From contig JABWBB010000028.1 of the NCBI GenBank assembly GCA_013360675.1, positions 1-36,315 on the forward strand: a DNA stretch of 36,315 nt, given 5' to 3'. This document shows, in pieces, positions 7,922 through 15,442 of the stretch. The notes beneath the pieces were generated by a model that saw only the letters and a list, made by a program, of their open reading frames with translations, was not told the origin of the DNA and made no database searches. The position numbers were made by a program, and so were the translations under genes. The DNA comes from Phycisphaerales bacterium. Lineage in GTDB: Bacteria > Planctomycetota > Phycisphaerae > Phycisphaerales > UBA1924. Each line of letters starts with the position of its first letter. The first letter of the stretch is position 1.

Positions 7922-8878
7922 ATGAACCACGAATGCACATCCCATCGGACACGGATCGGATTCGTCTCGGCGCTGCTCGGGTGTGCCTTGAGTGCACATG
8001 CCGCGGCGGAGAACTCGGACACGCGACCGATCGCCTCTCCATCCGAATCGGTGCCGGCGCTCTCGGCCGCTTCGGTTGATGCGCAAGGATCGCTGGGGTT
8101 GGCCGATCTGGGGCGGGCATGGTTCGACCCGTGGCCCCACTCGCACAAGAGCGCCAGCGGCACGCCCCGCGTGCATCACTTCCTGCTCGAGCCCGCCTTC
8201 CTCGGCCGCGAGTTGCTGACGGATTTCCGCATGGTCAACGGCGTCGACGAGGACGAGATGGAACTCGAGGCCGAGATCGAGTGGGCCCTCACCCGACGCC
8301 TGGGACTCGTCCTCGAAGCGCCCATGGAATCGATCAAGCCTGCGGATGAATCGCGCGAGACGGGGCTGGGCGACCTGGGCCTTGGCGTGCGCGCGGTGTT
8401 GCTCGATCTGCCGCGATTGACCTTCGCCGCCTCGCTGGGGGCTTCGATCCCCACCGGAGATGAGGATCGTGGCCTGGGCAGCGGCGAGATCGAACTCTCG
8501 CCTTCGCTCGCGGCGTGGATCGATCTGGGCGGCTGGGTGGCGCTCAATCTTCAGGCCGGAACGTCGCACGGGCTCAAGAGCGACGATGCGGAGTTCTTCT
8601 GGCGCGGCGGCCTCTCGTGGAGTTTCATGCTCTATGGGGACGATGCGCCCCATACGCACGGGCACTTTTCGCCGGGCATGTTCAGTCTGCTGGGTGAGAT
8701 CGACGGCCGCACTGGTCTCAGCGGCGAGGACAACGACACATCCACAGCTCAGGCGCTGCTCGGGGCGTCGTTAAGTCTCACGTCCAAGGTCGATGTGCGG
8801 GGCGGGTACATCCTCCCGCTGGGCAAGCCCCGTGAGATCGACAACGCCTTCATCTTGGGCGTGGTGGTGCACTTCTAA
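7922..8878 (+). CDS. Outer-membrane beta-barrel protein (transporter-like)
   Basis: The 318-residue protein has a signal peptide (hydrophobic core FVSALLGCAL, likely cleavage after AHA or AAA). The rest is strand-rich with alternating hydrophobic residues, ending in GVVVHF with the terminal Phe typical of outer-membrane barrels. Internal segments such as GLGDLGLGVRAVL, ASIPTGDE and GGYILPLGKPREIDNAF resemble the MetA-type/transporter barrel family (Phenol_MetA_deg). Histidines cluster in PHSHK near the mature N-terminus and in HTHGH around residue 242, which could bind metal. The ATG at 7922 has GGAG eight bases upstream; a possible earlier start at 7880 would lie inside the palindrome and is rejected. 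The operator-like palindrome suggests control by iron, zinc or manganese; the transported substrate is inference. Confidence 0.78.
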   Translation: MNHECTSHRTRIGFVSALLGCALSAHAAAENSDTRPIASPSESVPALSAASVDAQGSLGLADLGRAWFDPWPHSHKSASGTPRVHHFLLEPAFLGRELLTDFRMVNGVDEDEMELEAEIEWALTRRLGLVLEAPMESIKPADESRETGLGDLGLGVRAVLLDLPRLTFAASLGASIPTGDEDRGLGSGEIELSPSLAAWIDLGGWVALNLQAGTSHGLKSDDAEFFWRGGLSWSFMLYGDDAPHTHGHFSPGMFSLLGEIDGRTGLSGEDNDTSTAQALLGASLSLTSKVDVRGGYILPLGKPREIDNAFILGVVVHF

Positions 8879-8908
8879 GCCGCGGGCATACGCGGAGCGT
8901 CGCGTGGG

Positions 8909-10492
8909 CTACGCCGCGCTGACCAGACGCTCGGAGTGGCGCCGGAACATCTCGTCAAAGAGCGAGAGGTCGACGTAGCGCACCAGGCGTGCGATCTGCG
9001 GGTCGAACTGTGATCCGGCGCAGCGCTCGATCTCGTCGAGCACCTTGGCGCGGGGCAGGGCCGGGCGGTAGGAGCGATTGGAACTCATCGCATCGAACGT
9101 ATCGGCCACGCTGAGGATCCGCGCAAACAGCGGGATGTCATCACCCGCGAGGCGGTGCGGATAGCCTCGCCCGTCGTAGCGCTCGTGGTGATAGAGCACG
9201 CCCGGCAGCACGTCCTGCAGCTGGGGGATGTCCTTCAGGATGCGATGCCCGATCTCGGGGTGCGTTTTGATCAGCCCGAACTCTTCGTCGGTGAGCTTGC
9301 CCGGCTTGGTCAGCACCTGCTCGGGAACGCCAATCTTGCCCACATCGTGCACCAGCCCGCAGATGCGAAGACGCTCGGCTTCGTGCGCCGACATTCCCAG
9401 CGCCAGGGCCAGTTGCTCGCCCATCAGCGCCACGCGTTCGCTGTGACCGAAGGTGTAGCGGTCCTTGGCATCGATCGCCGCCGTCAGCGCCTGCAGCGTG
9501 CCCATGAATGTCAGGTGCTGCTCTTCGAGCAGGGCGACATTCTCGGTGAAGGCATCGATGTAGCCCGCGGAAGCCTCGATGAGCTGGATGTCGTAACTGC
9601 TCACGTCCGGGTCGTCGCCGTATTTCCCGCCCGCGAAGATCACCCCACAGACGCTGCCCTTGCACATCAGCGGCTGGACAAGCACCTGCGACGAGCCGTC
9701 CCCGCGCATCGACTCGGGCGGCTCGACAATCATGAACCCGTTCTGGCGAACGGCCTGCTGCGCGAGCGAGCCGCCGATGGCGCTGAGCGTGCCCGTGTCC
9801 ACCGGGATCTGCCCCGCGTGCACCAACTGCCCGCGCAGCCATTTGGGCAGCTTGGCATCGTCCTCGAGCCACGCGGCGAGGTAGCGGTACGAGAGCGTCT
9901 TGAACAGCCGCTCGCACACCGATCCCAGAAAGATCTCGGGCTGGCTGAGCTGCTTCATCGAGCGCCCGACGCTGTAGAGCAGATCGATCGTGTCGTAGGC
10001 GTTGGTCAGTTCGCCCGTGAAGCCCTGCAAAGTGGTCTGGCCCTCGCTCAGCGCGGCCACATCGGTCGCCGACGCGCGCAGCATCGCCGTGATCGCCCCC
10101 GCGGACACCGCGTCGTAGTGCGCTCCGGGGACCAGCGCCTCGCGCACTATCGCCGGATCGACATTCGCGCGGGAGCACGCCGCCCCCAGCGCGGTCGAGG
10201 AGACCCCCGCGATCGAGGGCAGCAGCACGATGGTCATGCCCGACGGGTTCTCGTGGCTGACCACGCCGGCCCACATTCCGGGCATGATCTCGCGCACACC
10301 CGGGCCATCCGCCCCGGCGCGAACCAGGTCCGGGCTCATGGCGGCCAGGACACCCTCGTGCCCCGAGCAGCCGGTGATCAGTCCGGCGCGATTGACGCTG
10401 AGGCTCACGAGCTGAAGTTGCCCGCAGCGTTCACGCAGGAGGCGCGCGATACTCGACTCGCCCTGCGAGGGTCCGCCCGTCTCGGTGCTCAC
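8909..10492 (-). CDS. HD-GYP domain protein, putative cyclic-di-GMP phosphodiesterase with sensor region
   Basis: The product has 527 residues. Residues about 345-510 are a complete HD-GYP domain: GHSERV at 349, the HD pair 382-383 in VHDVGKIG, THPEIGHRIL at 410, HHERYDGRGYP ending at 445, and VADTFDAM near 462. Such proteins hydrolyse cyclic-di-GMP to GMP. Residues about 170-325 look like a GAF-type sensor domain (FLGSVCERLF, LVQPLMCKGSVCGVIFAGG). The first 150 residues are unassigned. The start is the GTG at 10492, overlapping the response-regulator stop as GTGA; the frame can be read further upstream, but only as a shadow of that gene. The coupling suggests a two-protein signalling unit controlling motility or biofilm behaviour. 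No membrane segment is evident, so it should be cytoplasmic. Confidence 0.92.
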   Translation of the reverse strand: MSTETGGPSQGESSIARLLRERCGQLQLVSLSVNRAGLITGCSGHEGVLAAMSPDLVRAGADGPGVREIMPGMWAGVVSHENPSGMTIVLLPSIAGVSSTALGAACSRANVDPAIVREALVPGAHYDAVSAGAITAMLRASATDVAALSEGQTTLQGFTGELTNAYDTIDLLYSVGRSMKQLSQPEIFLGSVCERLFKTLSYRYLAAWLEDDAKLPKWLRGQLVHAGQIPVDTGTLSAIGGSLAQQAVRQNGFMIVEPPESMRGDGSSQVLVQPLMCKGSVCGVIFAGGKYGDDPDVSSYDIQLIEASAGYIDAFTENVALLEEQHLTFMGTLQALTAAIDAKDRYTFGHSERVALMGEQLALALGMSAHEAERLRICGLVHDVGKIGVPEQVLTKPGKLTDEEFGLIKTHPEIGHRILKDIPQLQDVLPGVLYHHERYDGRGYPHRLAGDDIPLFARILSVADTFDAMSSNRSYRPALPRAKVLDEIERCAGSQFDPQIARLVRYVDLSLFDEMFRRHSERLVSAA

Positions 10493-10887
10493 GCCGCCAC
10501 TCCTTGCGCGGGCGTATCCCGCAGCAACGCGTCGACGCGTTCCATGAGCTGCTTGACGCCGAAGGGTTTGCCGATGACCTGGCGCACGTTGGTCTGCTCC
10601 AGGTCCGCCGGGGCGATGGTGTGCCCCCGCGCCGTGAGCATCAACGCCGAGACCCGTGATGTCGATGCTTGCTTCTTGAGCGCCTTGCACATGTCCAGCC
10701 CGCTGAGGCGAGGCATCTGGAAGTCCGTGATCACAAGTCGCGGCGTGCGGGCGGTGGCCTGCTCGAGGCCCTCCTGCCCGTCTTTGGCCTCGATCACCTC
10801 GAACCCCGCGCCGCGGAGTTTGTGCGCGATGATCTGGCGGATGTGGGCCTCGTCGTCACAGACCAGGATGTATGGCATGGTGCTCAT
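10489..10887 (-). CDS. Single-domain response regulator (CheY-like receiver)
   Basis: This is a receiver domain of about 132 residues without an output domain. Seen: the acidic pair in LVCDDEAH, the phosphoacceptor Asp in VITDFQMP, the conserved Thr in MLTARG and the Lys in IGKPFG. All are needed for phosphorylation and switching. I prefer the ATG at 10887 because AAGG lies seven bases before it; an in-frame ATG at 10893 has the same AAGG almost touching it. Its stop codon overlaps the GTG of the HD-GYP gene, so the two are probably made together, and phosphorylation may tune cyclic-di-GMP turnover. No histidine kinase is encoded in the window, so the phosphodonor is unknown. Confidence 0.9.
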   Translation of the reverse strand: MSTMPYILVCDDEAHIRQIIAHKLRGAGFEVIEAKDGQEGLEQATARTPRLVITDFQMPRLSGLDMCKALKKQASTSRVSALMLTARGHTIAPADLEQTNVRQVIGKPFGVKQLMERVDALLRDTPAQGVAA

Positions 10888-11013
10888 GAGCATGCCTTGG
10901 ATCGGCCCCGCCCAGCACCCGCATCATCAGGGTTGACCGGGGAAGACCCGGAGGCCCTCGCCCACTCGGCACCGACGGCACGTCCCGCCCAGCCCGCACA
11001 CCCGGCACCCCGC

Positions 11014-11046
11014 AAAAACGACGCCGCCGCGGTCTTCCCGCGGCGG
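11014..11046 (-). terminator. Rho-independent terminator of the tRNA-Ala gene
   Basis: Read on the minus strand, CCGCCGCGG and CCGCGGCGG (11046-11038 and 11032-11024) form a perfect 9-bp stem with a five-base loop. CGTCG and a run of five T follow (11018-11014). It begins about 14 bases after the tRNA 3' end. Confidence 0.8.
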
Positions 11047-11059
11047 ACGTGCGTTCCAG

Positions 11060-11134
11060 TGGAGGCAAGGGGACTCGAACCCCTGACCTCATCCATGCCA
11101 TGGATGCGCTCTACCAAAACTGAGCTATGCCCCC
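11060..11134 (-). tRNA. tRNA-Ala(GGC)
   Basis: The minus strand reads GGGGGCATAGCTCAG... and ends ...GGTTCGAGTCCCCTTGCCTCCA. The acceptor stem pairs fully and includes G3:U70, the alanine identity element. The anticodon stem CATCC/GGATG encloses loop ATGGCAT, giving anticodon GGC. GGTTCGA marks the T arm. The length is 75 bases with a slightly large D loop. The 3' CCA is not encoded (CTG follows A73). Confidence 0.95.
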
Positions 11135-11200
11135 GGATTGTCGCCCGCGGCTCGGTCGCCCGCCCGCAAGCCCCCGATCGTAGGGGTGACGGGCCCGGGG

Positions 11201-12328
11201 TCAACCTCCCCCGCCCACGTCCCCGGGCATCCCACGCCCAAGCACCCGATCGACCGTCGCGATAACCATCTCCAGCGGAATCCGGTCAATCCGGCACCGC
11301 ACCGGGTGATCGTCCGCCACCTCTTCCGGTGGCAGGGTCGGGTCGGCGACCAGCACTTCCTCGGGTGCCGCGGCACGCGTCGGGATTGTGGTCCACCGCG
11401 GGTCGGTGGGGCCAAAGAGCGAGACCAGCGGCACACCAAACGCCGCGGCGATGTGACGCGGGCCTGTGTCGTTGGTCACCATGATCGCGCCGCGTCGCAC
11501 GATCCCCTTGAGCGACCCGATCGTCACGCCATGATCGGGCAGGACGACGCCACCGGCCTGGGCCGCGATTTCATGGCACAGGTCCCGCTCCCCGGGTGAA
11601 CCATTCACCAGCACGCGCAGGCCGTGCGTGCGCTCCAGATGCATGGCCAGTGCGGCGAACCGATCCGCGGGCCAGCGCTTAGCCGTGTTGTTGCCCCCTG
11701 GGTTCAGGATCGCCAGCCGCTCGCGCTCGCCGACCCCCGCTGAGTGCAGCACGCGCCGGGCGGCGTCTACCTGCGCGGGCGTGACGCCCAGTTCGAGCAT
11801 GACTCCCTGCGGGAGCGCGGCGGCTTGACTGGTCCAGCGACCCGAGCCATCGGCGAGCCCCGGGGGGCTGTCGAGCAGGATGGTCGCCAGGCGCCAGTAG
11901 TAGTTCGCCGCAGGGATGGGCAGCCACGCGCCGCCGGGGGTGCGCGGGGCCTCGACGCGGTCGGTGAGCAGGAACCCCCGCGCGTCGCGGTCAAATCCGA
12001 TTCGGCGTGAAATCCCCGCGATGCGCGTGCACAAGGCGGTCGAGAACGAGTTGGTGAGCAGCAGCGCGGTGTCATAGCGCCGGGGTCGGATCTTGGCCGC
12101 CGCATGCTTGGGGCCCATCACGCCCGAGGCCCGCTCGACATGGACCTCGTCAAAGAATCCCGCCCCGTCGAGCAGTTCGTCCATCCCCGGGCGGACCAGC
12201 GCCCCGATGAAGCACCCGGGCAGTGAACGGCGTAAATGACGCAGCAGCGGCGTCGCCATGACGCAATCGCCCAGCCAACTGGGCATCACCACCAGCAGGC
12301 GCAGGGGGCGGCGGGGCTCTAGTCCCAT
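11201..12328 (-). CDS. Glycosyltransferase family 9 (heptosyltransferase-like)
   Basis: The 375-residue protein matches the ADP-heptose:LPS heptosyltransferase (WaaF-like) family, which adds heptose to the lipopolysaccharide inner core on the cytoplasmic face of the membrane. Seen: PSWLGDCVMATPLL at residues 16-29, NPGGNNTAKRWP around 209-220, the nucleotide-sugar motif TNDTGPRHIAAAFG at 285 and LFGPTDP at 304. The ATG at 12328 follows AGGAGG by four bases; the open frame upstream belongs to another reading of the preceding gene. Its start overlaps that gene's stop by ten bases, so the two are co-transcribed, and tRNA-Ala lies 66 bases downstream. The exact sugar added cannot be read from the sequence. 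Confidence 0.88.
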   Translation of the reverse strand: MGLEPRRPLRLLVVMPSWLGDCVMATPLLRHLRRSLPGCFIGALVRPGMDELLDGAGFFDEVHVERASGVMGPKHAAAKIRPRRYDTALLLTNSFSTALCTRIAGISRRIGFDRDARGFLLTDRVEAPRTPGGAWLPIPAANYYWRLATILLDSPPGLADGSGRWTSQAAALPQGVMLELGVTPAQVDAARRVLHSAGVGERERLAILNPGGNNTAKRWPADRFAALAMHLERTHGLRVLVNGSPGERDLCHEIAAQAGGVVLPDHGVTIGSLKGIVRRGAIMVTNDTGPRHIAAAFGVPLVSLFGPTDPRWTTIPTRAAAPEEVLVADPTLPPEEVADDHPVRCRIDRIPLEMVIATVDRVLGRGMPGDVGGGG

Positions 12329-12609
12329 CGCTCCTCCTCGTCGTGTGTCACCCAGAGCGGCCCGGCATGAAACTTGCCCTCGTACCACGCGTTGGTCACG
12401 TTGCGCAGTTCCGCGACCAGCCCCAGCGCGCCCAGGCGGTCGAGCTCGACCGTGAGCGTCACGCAATCGGGCGTGGCCTCCAGGCGTCGCAGGGCGACCC
12501 CCGAGCGTTCGGCGATGGCCCGGGCGGTGGCCAGAACCATCGCGCGGACGCGTTCGTCCTCGAGCGGGGTTCCCTCGAGCGCGCGCAGGCGGAGGGTGGA
12601 TACATCCAT
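12319..12609 (-). CDS. Small conserved-looking protein of unknown function
   Basis: I do not recognise this 96-residue protein. It begins MDVSTLRLRALEG, has a likely helix (VRAMVLATARAIAERSGV), then a strand-rich middle (CVTLTVELDRLGALGLV) and an acidic end (HDEEERWD). The fold looks alpha-beta and soluble, without signal peptide or cysteine pairs. The next gene, a GT9 glycosyltransferase, starts inside its last ten bases, so the two are translated in sequence and this protein may assist it, but only position says so. No clear Shine-Dalgarno precedes the ATG. The start faces the divergent gene at 12682 across a 72-base gap rich in palindromes. Confidence 0.6.
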   Translation of the reverse strand: MDVSTLRLRALEGTPLEDERVRAMVLATARAIAERSGVALRRLEATPDCVTLTVELDRLGALGLVAELRNVTNAWYEGKFHAGPLWVTHDEEERWD

Positions 12610-12630
12610 GGCCGCCGACTGTAGCGTGCC

Positions 12631-12664
12631 CGCCCGGGCCTGCAGGCCCGAACGCGCCCGGGCC
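12631..12664. repeat. Direct repeat and palindrome in a divergent promoter gap
   Basis: CGCCCGGGCC occurs at 12631-12640 and again at 12655-12664, 24 bases apart. Between and overlapping them lies the perfect palindrome GGGCCTGCAGGCCC (12636-12649). The gap separates two divergent genes, so the elements may be an operator, but GC-rich DNA makes such words common. Confidence 0.45.
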
Positions 12665-12681
12665 GATATCAGGGGTGTGTG

Positions 12682-13317
12682 ATGCGCGTGCGTTTCTCGA
12701 CCATCCTCGTGCCGCTGTGCGCGGTGTCGCTCTTCGCGGCCCTGGCCATCACCATGCGCCAGGACCAGCAGGCGGCGATCGCGTCGGCGATCGATCAGGG
12801 GTCGCTCGATCGTCCGCCGCGCCCCATCGCCGAGATCGCCGCCGCCGTGCGCGCCATGAAACTCATCACCGTCGAGATCGACACTAAGGTGAAGGTAGAG
12901 CGCACCCACGAGAGCTGGCGGGGCGATGTCGCCGCGACGATCGAGGTGCCCGTGCGATTGCACTACGGCACAGACCTGGCCGCGCTGGCCGACGATGGCG
13001 TGACGTTCCTGACGCACCCGTCGCCGGGGGTGTATCGCGTGCGGATCCCGCGGGCGAAGCGGATAGCGACCGAGGTCTTCTCGGGGCTCGAATCGATCGC
13101 CGTGCAGACGGGGTGGCTGCGCCTGCGCAGCCGCGCGGGCGAGTATTACCTTGGCTTGGCCCGCAAAGAGGCCGCCGATGAAGCCCGCGAACTCTTGCTC
13201 CGCCCCGAGGACGCCCAGCGCGTCGCCGACGTGACGCGCGAGCAGGTGGCCCGCCTCGTGGGCTCGATCGTCGGGCCCGGGCCGACGGTCGAGGTCGAGT
13301 TTGCTCCAGAGCCATGA
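12682..13317 (+). CDS. Membrane-anchored protein, DUF4230-like
   Basis: The 211-residue protein has one N-terminal membrane segment or uncleaved signal (residues about 4-24) and an extracytoplasmic domain. It contains KLITVEIDTKVKVERTHESWRGDV, broken by short strands, then a loop with GVYRVRIPRAK and a long C-terminal helix (ARKEAADEARELLL). The layout, with repeated short strands after the anchor and a helix near the end, recalls DUF4230, whose function is unknown. The ATG at 12682 has AGGGG six bases upstream, and a GTG three bases earlier is less likely. The stop overlaps the next gene's start (ATGA), so the two form an operon. I am fairly sure it is a real gene, but the family call is tentative. 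Confidence 0.65.
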   Translation: MRVRFSTILVPLCAVSLFAALAITMRQDQQAAIASAIDQGSLDRPPRPIAEIAAAVRAMKLITVEIDTKVKVERTHESWRGDVAATIEVPVRLHYGTDLAALADDGVTFLTHPSPGVYRVRIPRAKRIATEVFSGLESIAVQTGWLRLRSRAGEYYLGLARKEAADEARELLLRPEDAQRVADVTREQVARLVGSIVGPGPTVEVEFAPEP

Positions 13318-14435
13318 GACTGCTGTGTGTCATCATCCGCCTGTGGAAGGCCCGCTGGGGCGTGCTGCGCCTGGCCATCGCCGGGTTTCTGCTCTTGACG
13401 TTGGCGGCGGACGCGGGGGCACGCCTGGCCCGCCTGCAACTGGCCGCTCTCCCCGGCTTTGATTACGCCGCCGAGGTCAGCGCGCTGCGTGAGCGGGGTC
13501 GCTACGGCGAGGCGTTGGTCATTGCCGATGCGGGGCTCGAGTGGCTGAAGGGTGATGCGCACACGGCCCTCGCGAGCGAGCGTGCCGCGGTCGAGGCCGA
13601 GCAAGCCAGTTACCTACGACGGGCCAAGGACGTGGGGATGGGGGCCATCTCGGGGCGGGGCCAGTCGCTCGAGGGGCTGGTCGGGGCGCTCGCCGCCGAC
13701 TTCTTCGTCGTGGGCGACGTGCGTGACCTGCTGATCGAGGGGACCAAGCTCGCGCTCGACGGCGACGCGGACGAGTTGATCCTTGTGCTCTCGGGTGTGG
13801 GTGTCGTCACCACCCTGGCGCCGCAGATCGACTGGGTGCCCTCGCTCCTCAAGGCGGGCGCTCGCGCGGGCGCGATCACCAAGGGCCTGCGTGAATCACT
13901 GATCGGGGCGATCCGGGGGAAGCGCACGGCGGAGGTCGCGGGGGTGATGGGCAGCGTCGCGGCGCTCGCACGCAAGGCCTCGCCCGCGGGCGCGCTGCGG
14001 GTCATGGCTCACGCCGACGATGCGCCGGAACTGGCCCGCCTCGCCGCGTTCGTCGAGCGGCGCAGCGATGGGGCCTTTGCATTGCACGTGACTGGTCGCG
14101 ACGGCGCACGGCTCGTGATCGAAGGCGGACAAGCCGCCGAGACGCTCGTGCCACTGGCGGCGAGAAAAGGGCGGGCGGGCGTGTCGTTTCTGCGCTCGCC
14201 CGCGGCCAAGGCGCTGCTCAAACCCCACCCGATCGTGGGCCTTCTCAAGGGGCTGCGCAAAGGGACGATCGGCGACGCGGTGGCCCGCGCGATCGAGCGG
14301 ATGGACCCGGCCGCGTGGTGGCTGGTCCCCCTGCTGGCGGCGTGGTGCCTGCTCGAGGCGGTCTGGCTGGTGCGTCGCCTGGCGACGGCTCGTGCCGCTA
14401 GTTCGCGGACGCCGCCTGCGGCAGCAGCCCGCTGA
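13314..14435 (+). CDS. Membrane protein of unknown function
   Basis: I do not assign a function to this 373-residue protein. It has a membrane segment at about residues 18-35, a helical soluble region with FFVVGDVRDLLIEG near 130 and LILVLSGVGVVTTLAPQIDW near 155, and a second membrane segment close to the C-terminus (WWLVPLLAAWCLLEAVW). The middle resembles uncharacterised proteins of other Gram-negative bacteria that share the GDVRDL pattern; that is recollection, not a search result. Its start overlaps the preceding stop as ATGA, implying coupled expression with the DUF4230-like protein. Its end overlaps the convergent LuxR-type gene by 38 bases. Confidence 0.68.
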   Translation: MRLLCVIIRLWKARWGVLRLAIAGFLLLTLAADAGARLARLQLAALPGFDYAAEVSALRERGRYGEALVIADAGLEWLKGDAHTALASERAAVEAEQASYLRRAKDVGMGAISGRGQSLEGLVGALAADFFVVGDVRDLLIEGTKLALDGDADELILVLSGVGVVTTLAPQIDWVPSLLKAGARAGAITKGLRESLIGAIRGKRTAEVAGVMGSVAALARKASPAGALRVMAHADDAPELARLAAFVERRSDGAFALHVTGRDGARLVIEGGQAAETLVPLAARKGRAGVSFLRSPAAKALLKPHPIVGLLKGLRKGTIGDAVARAIERMDPAAWWLVPLLAAWCLLEAVWLVRRLATARAASSRTPPAAAAR

Positions 14436-14988
14436 GCAGGGCGATGCGCACCATCTCAGCCCGTGTCGCGCTGCTCAGTTTGCGGCTGATGGCGGCGGTG
14501 TGCCCGTGCACCGTCCGCACGCTCCGGTTGATGTGCAGCGCGATCTGCTTGCTGCGCTTGCCCTGGCCGATCAGCGCGAGCACCTCGCGCTCGCGCGGGG
14601 TGAGATCGGCGATACGCGCAAGCATGCGGGTTGTCCGGGGGCAGAATGCCGGCTGCTCGGGTTTCGTCGTAGGGATCAGGACACACACACCAAGCGGCGA
14701 TGTGGAACCGGCAAGGGGCGCCTCAAACTTCAGACACGCATAGGTCCGACCCATAACTGTCAGGATCGAACAACCGTGCGGCGACGTGCCCTCAACCCCC
14801 GTTGCGTGTACATCACCCGGGTGAGTCGTGAATCGCACGGTCCCAGTGGAGTCCCGGGCGGTGATCCTCACCTCGGAATCACGTCGGAGGAAATCCCAGA
14901 TCGCATGCCCAACGTCGTCGAGCAGGGGTGTGGCCGGCACACATGGATTCCCAGCAACTGATGGGACCCAGGACTTAGACAAGTGCAT
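14398..14988 (-). CDS. LuxR-type transcription regulator
   Basis: The 196-residue protein has a C-terminal LuxR/FixJ-type helix-turn-helix (about 128-185): LTPREREVLALIGQGKRSKQIA followed by a recognition helix with RSVRTVHGH. The first 110 residues do not show a receiver or a clear sensor motif. They contain several cysteines (positions include NPCVP and HGCS) and may form a small PAS-like domain. No Shine-Dalgarno is properly spaced before the ATG at 14988: GAGGGG touches it. A GTG slightly downstream is possible. The gene converges on the membrane-protein gene and overlaps its end. Codon use is less GC-biased in the first third than elsewhere in the window. The targets are unknown. Confidence 0.82.
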   Translation of the reverse strand: MHLSKSWVPSVAGNPCVPATPLLDDVGHAIWDFLRRDSEVRITARDSTGTVRFTTHPGDVHATGVEGTSPHGCSILTVMGRTYACLKFEAPLAGSTSPLGVCVLIPTTKPEQPAFCPRTTRMLARIADLTPREREVLALIGQGKRSKQIALHINRSVRTVHGHTAAISRKLSSATRAEMVRIALLSGLLPQAASAN

Positions 14989-15425
14989 CCCCTCACAAGG
15001 TGGTCAGTTCGAACTACTTGCGGACAAGTGGTGTGTTGTAACCGGACCTATTCCCTGATGCGAGCGCAGTTTTGCCTGATTGTGAGCGGCAAGTCGTGTC
15101 CCGGTGTCAGATTGTTCACTGGGAGCCCCGATCTAGAGACGTCACCAGATCGAAGTGGCCCATTGGTCGGGTATCGCAGCGCCTCAACTCACCCATGCCG
15201 TACACACTCCCCGAACACGAACGCACCTCGATACTCGCCCTGGCGGAGGCCACTTCGAAGAAGGCGGACTGGTACGAGCGTGGAACGCCGCCGGCGAAGT
15301 CATCCAACGTCTGAACACTTCGGGCTCGGTCGAGGAGACCCGACCCAAGATCCGGCGCCTGGAACTCATCACCTCGCGCATGCGCATCACCCCCGACGAG
15401 CAGGGGGGGAAAACCGAAAGGTCGC
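14989..15425. other. Gene-poor stretch of 437 bases
   Basis: The first 200 bases are less GC-rich than the surroundings and carry no convincing ORF; the LuxR-type gene's promoter must lie here on the minus strand. The rest contains a possibly broken small gene described separately. I see no tRNA, mobile element or clear terminator. Confidence 0.5.
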
Positions 15426-15442
15426 TTAGTTTTCTTCATTGA
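15195..15442 (+). pseudogene. Possible small frameshifted gene
   Basis: Frame 1 from the ATG at 15195 reads MPYTLPEHERTSILAL and then KKADWYERG before drifting to a stop at 15314. A second frame continues sensibly from about 15280 with AWNAAGEVIQRLNTSG and then RRLELITSRMRI, ending at 15442 after a run of seven G. Both parts have the high third-position GC of real genes here. A single-base shift between 15250 and 15290 would join them into about 80 residues. There is no Shine-Dalgarno and I know no homologue. The 3' end overlaps the convergent carboxypeptidase stop. It may equally be chance ORFs. Confidence 0.25.

Noticed and set aside
10493..10690. N-terminal extension of the HD-GYP protein
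   Set aside because: It overlaps the response-regulator gene in another frame and has low-complexity composition; the GTGA overlap at 10492 explains the start.
9155..10936. Plus-strand open frame of 593 codons
   Set aside because: It is antisense to the HD-GYP and response-regulator genes, and its His/Arg-rich, motif-free translation is typical of a GC-rich shadow.
15116..15439. Minus-strand ORF of 107 codons after the carboxypeptidase stop
   Set aside because: It overlaps the carboxypeptidase end, has no ribosome-binding site and no recognisable motif; the plus-strand frames explain the composition better.
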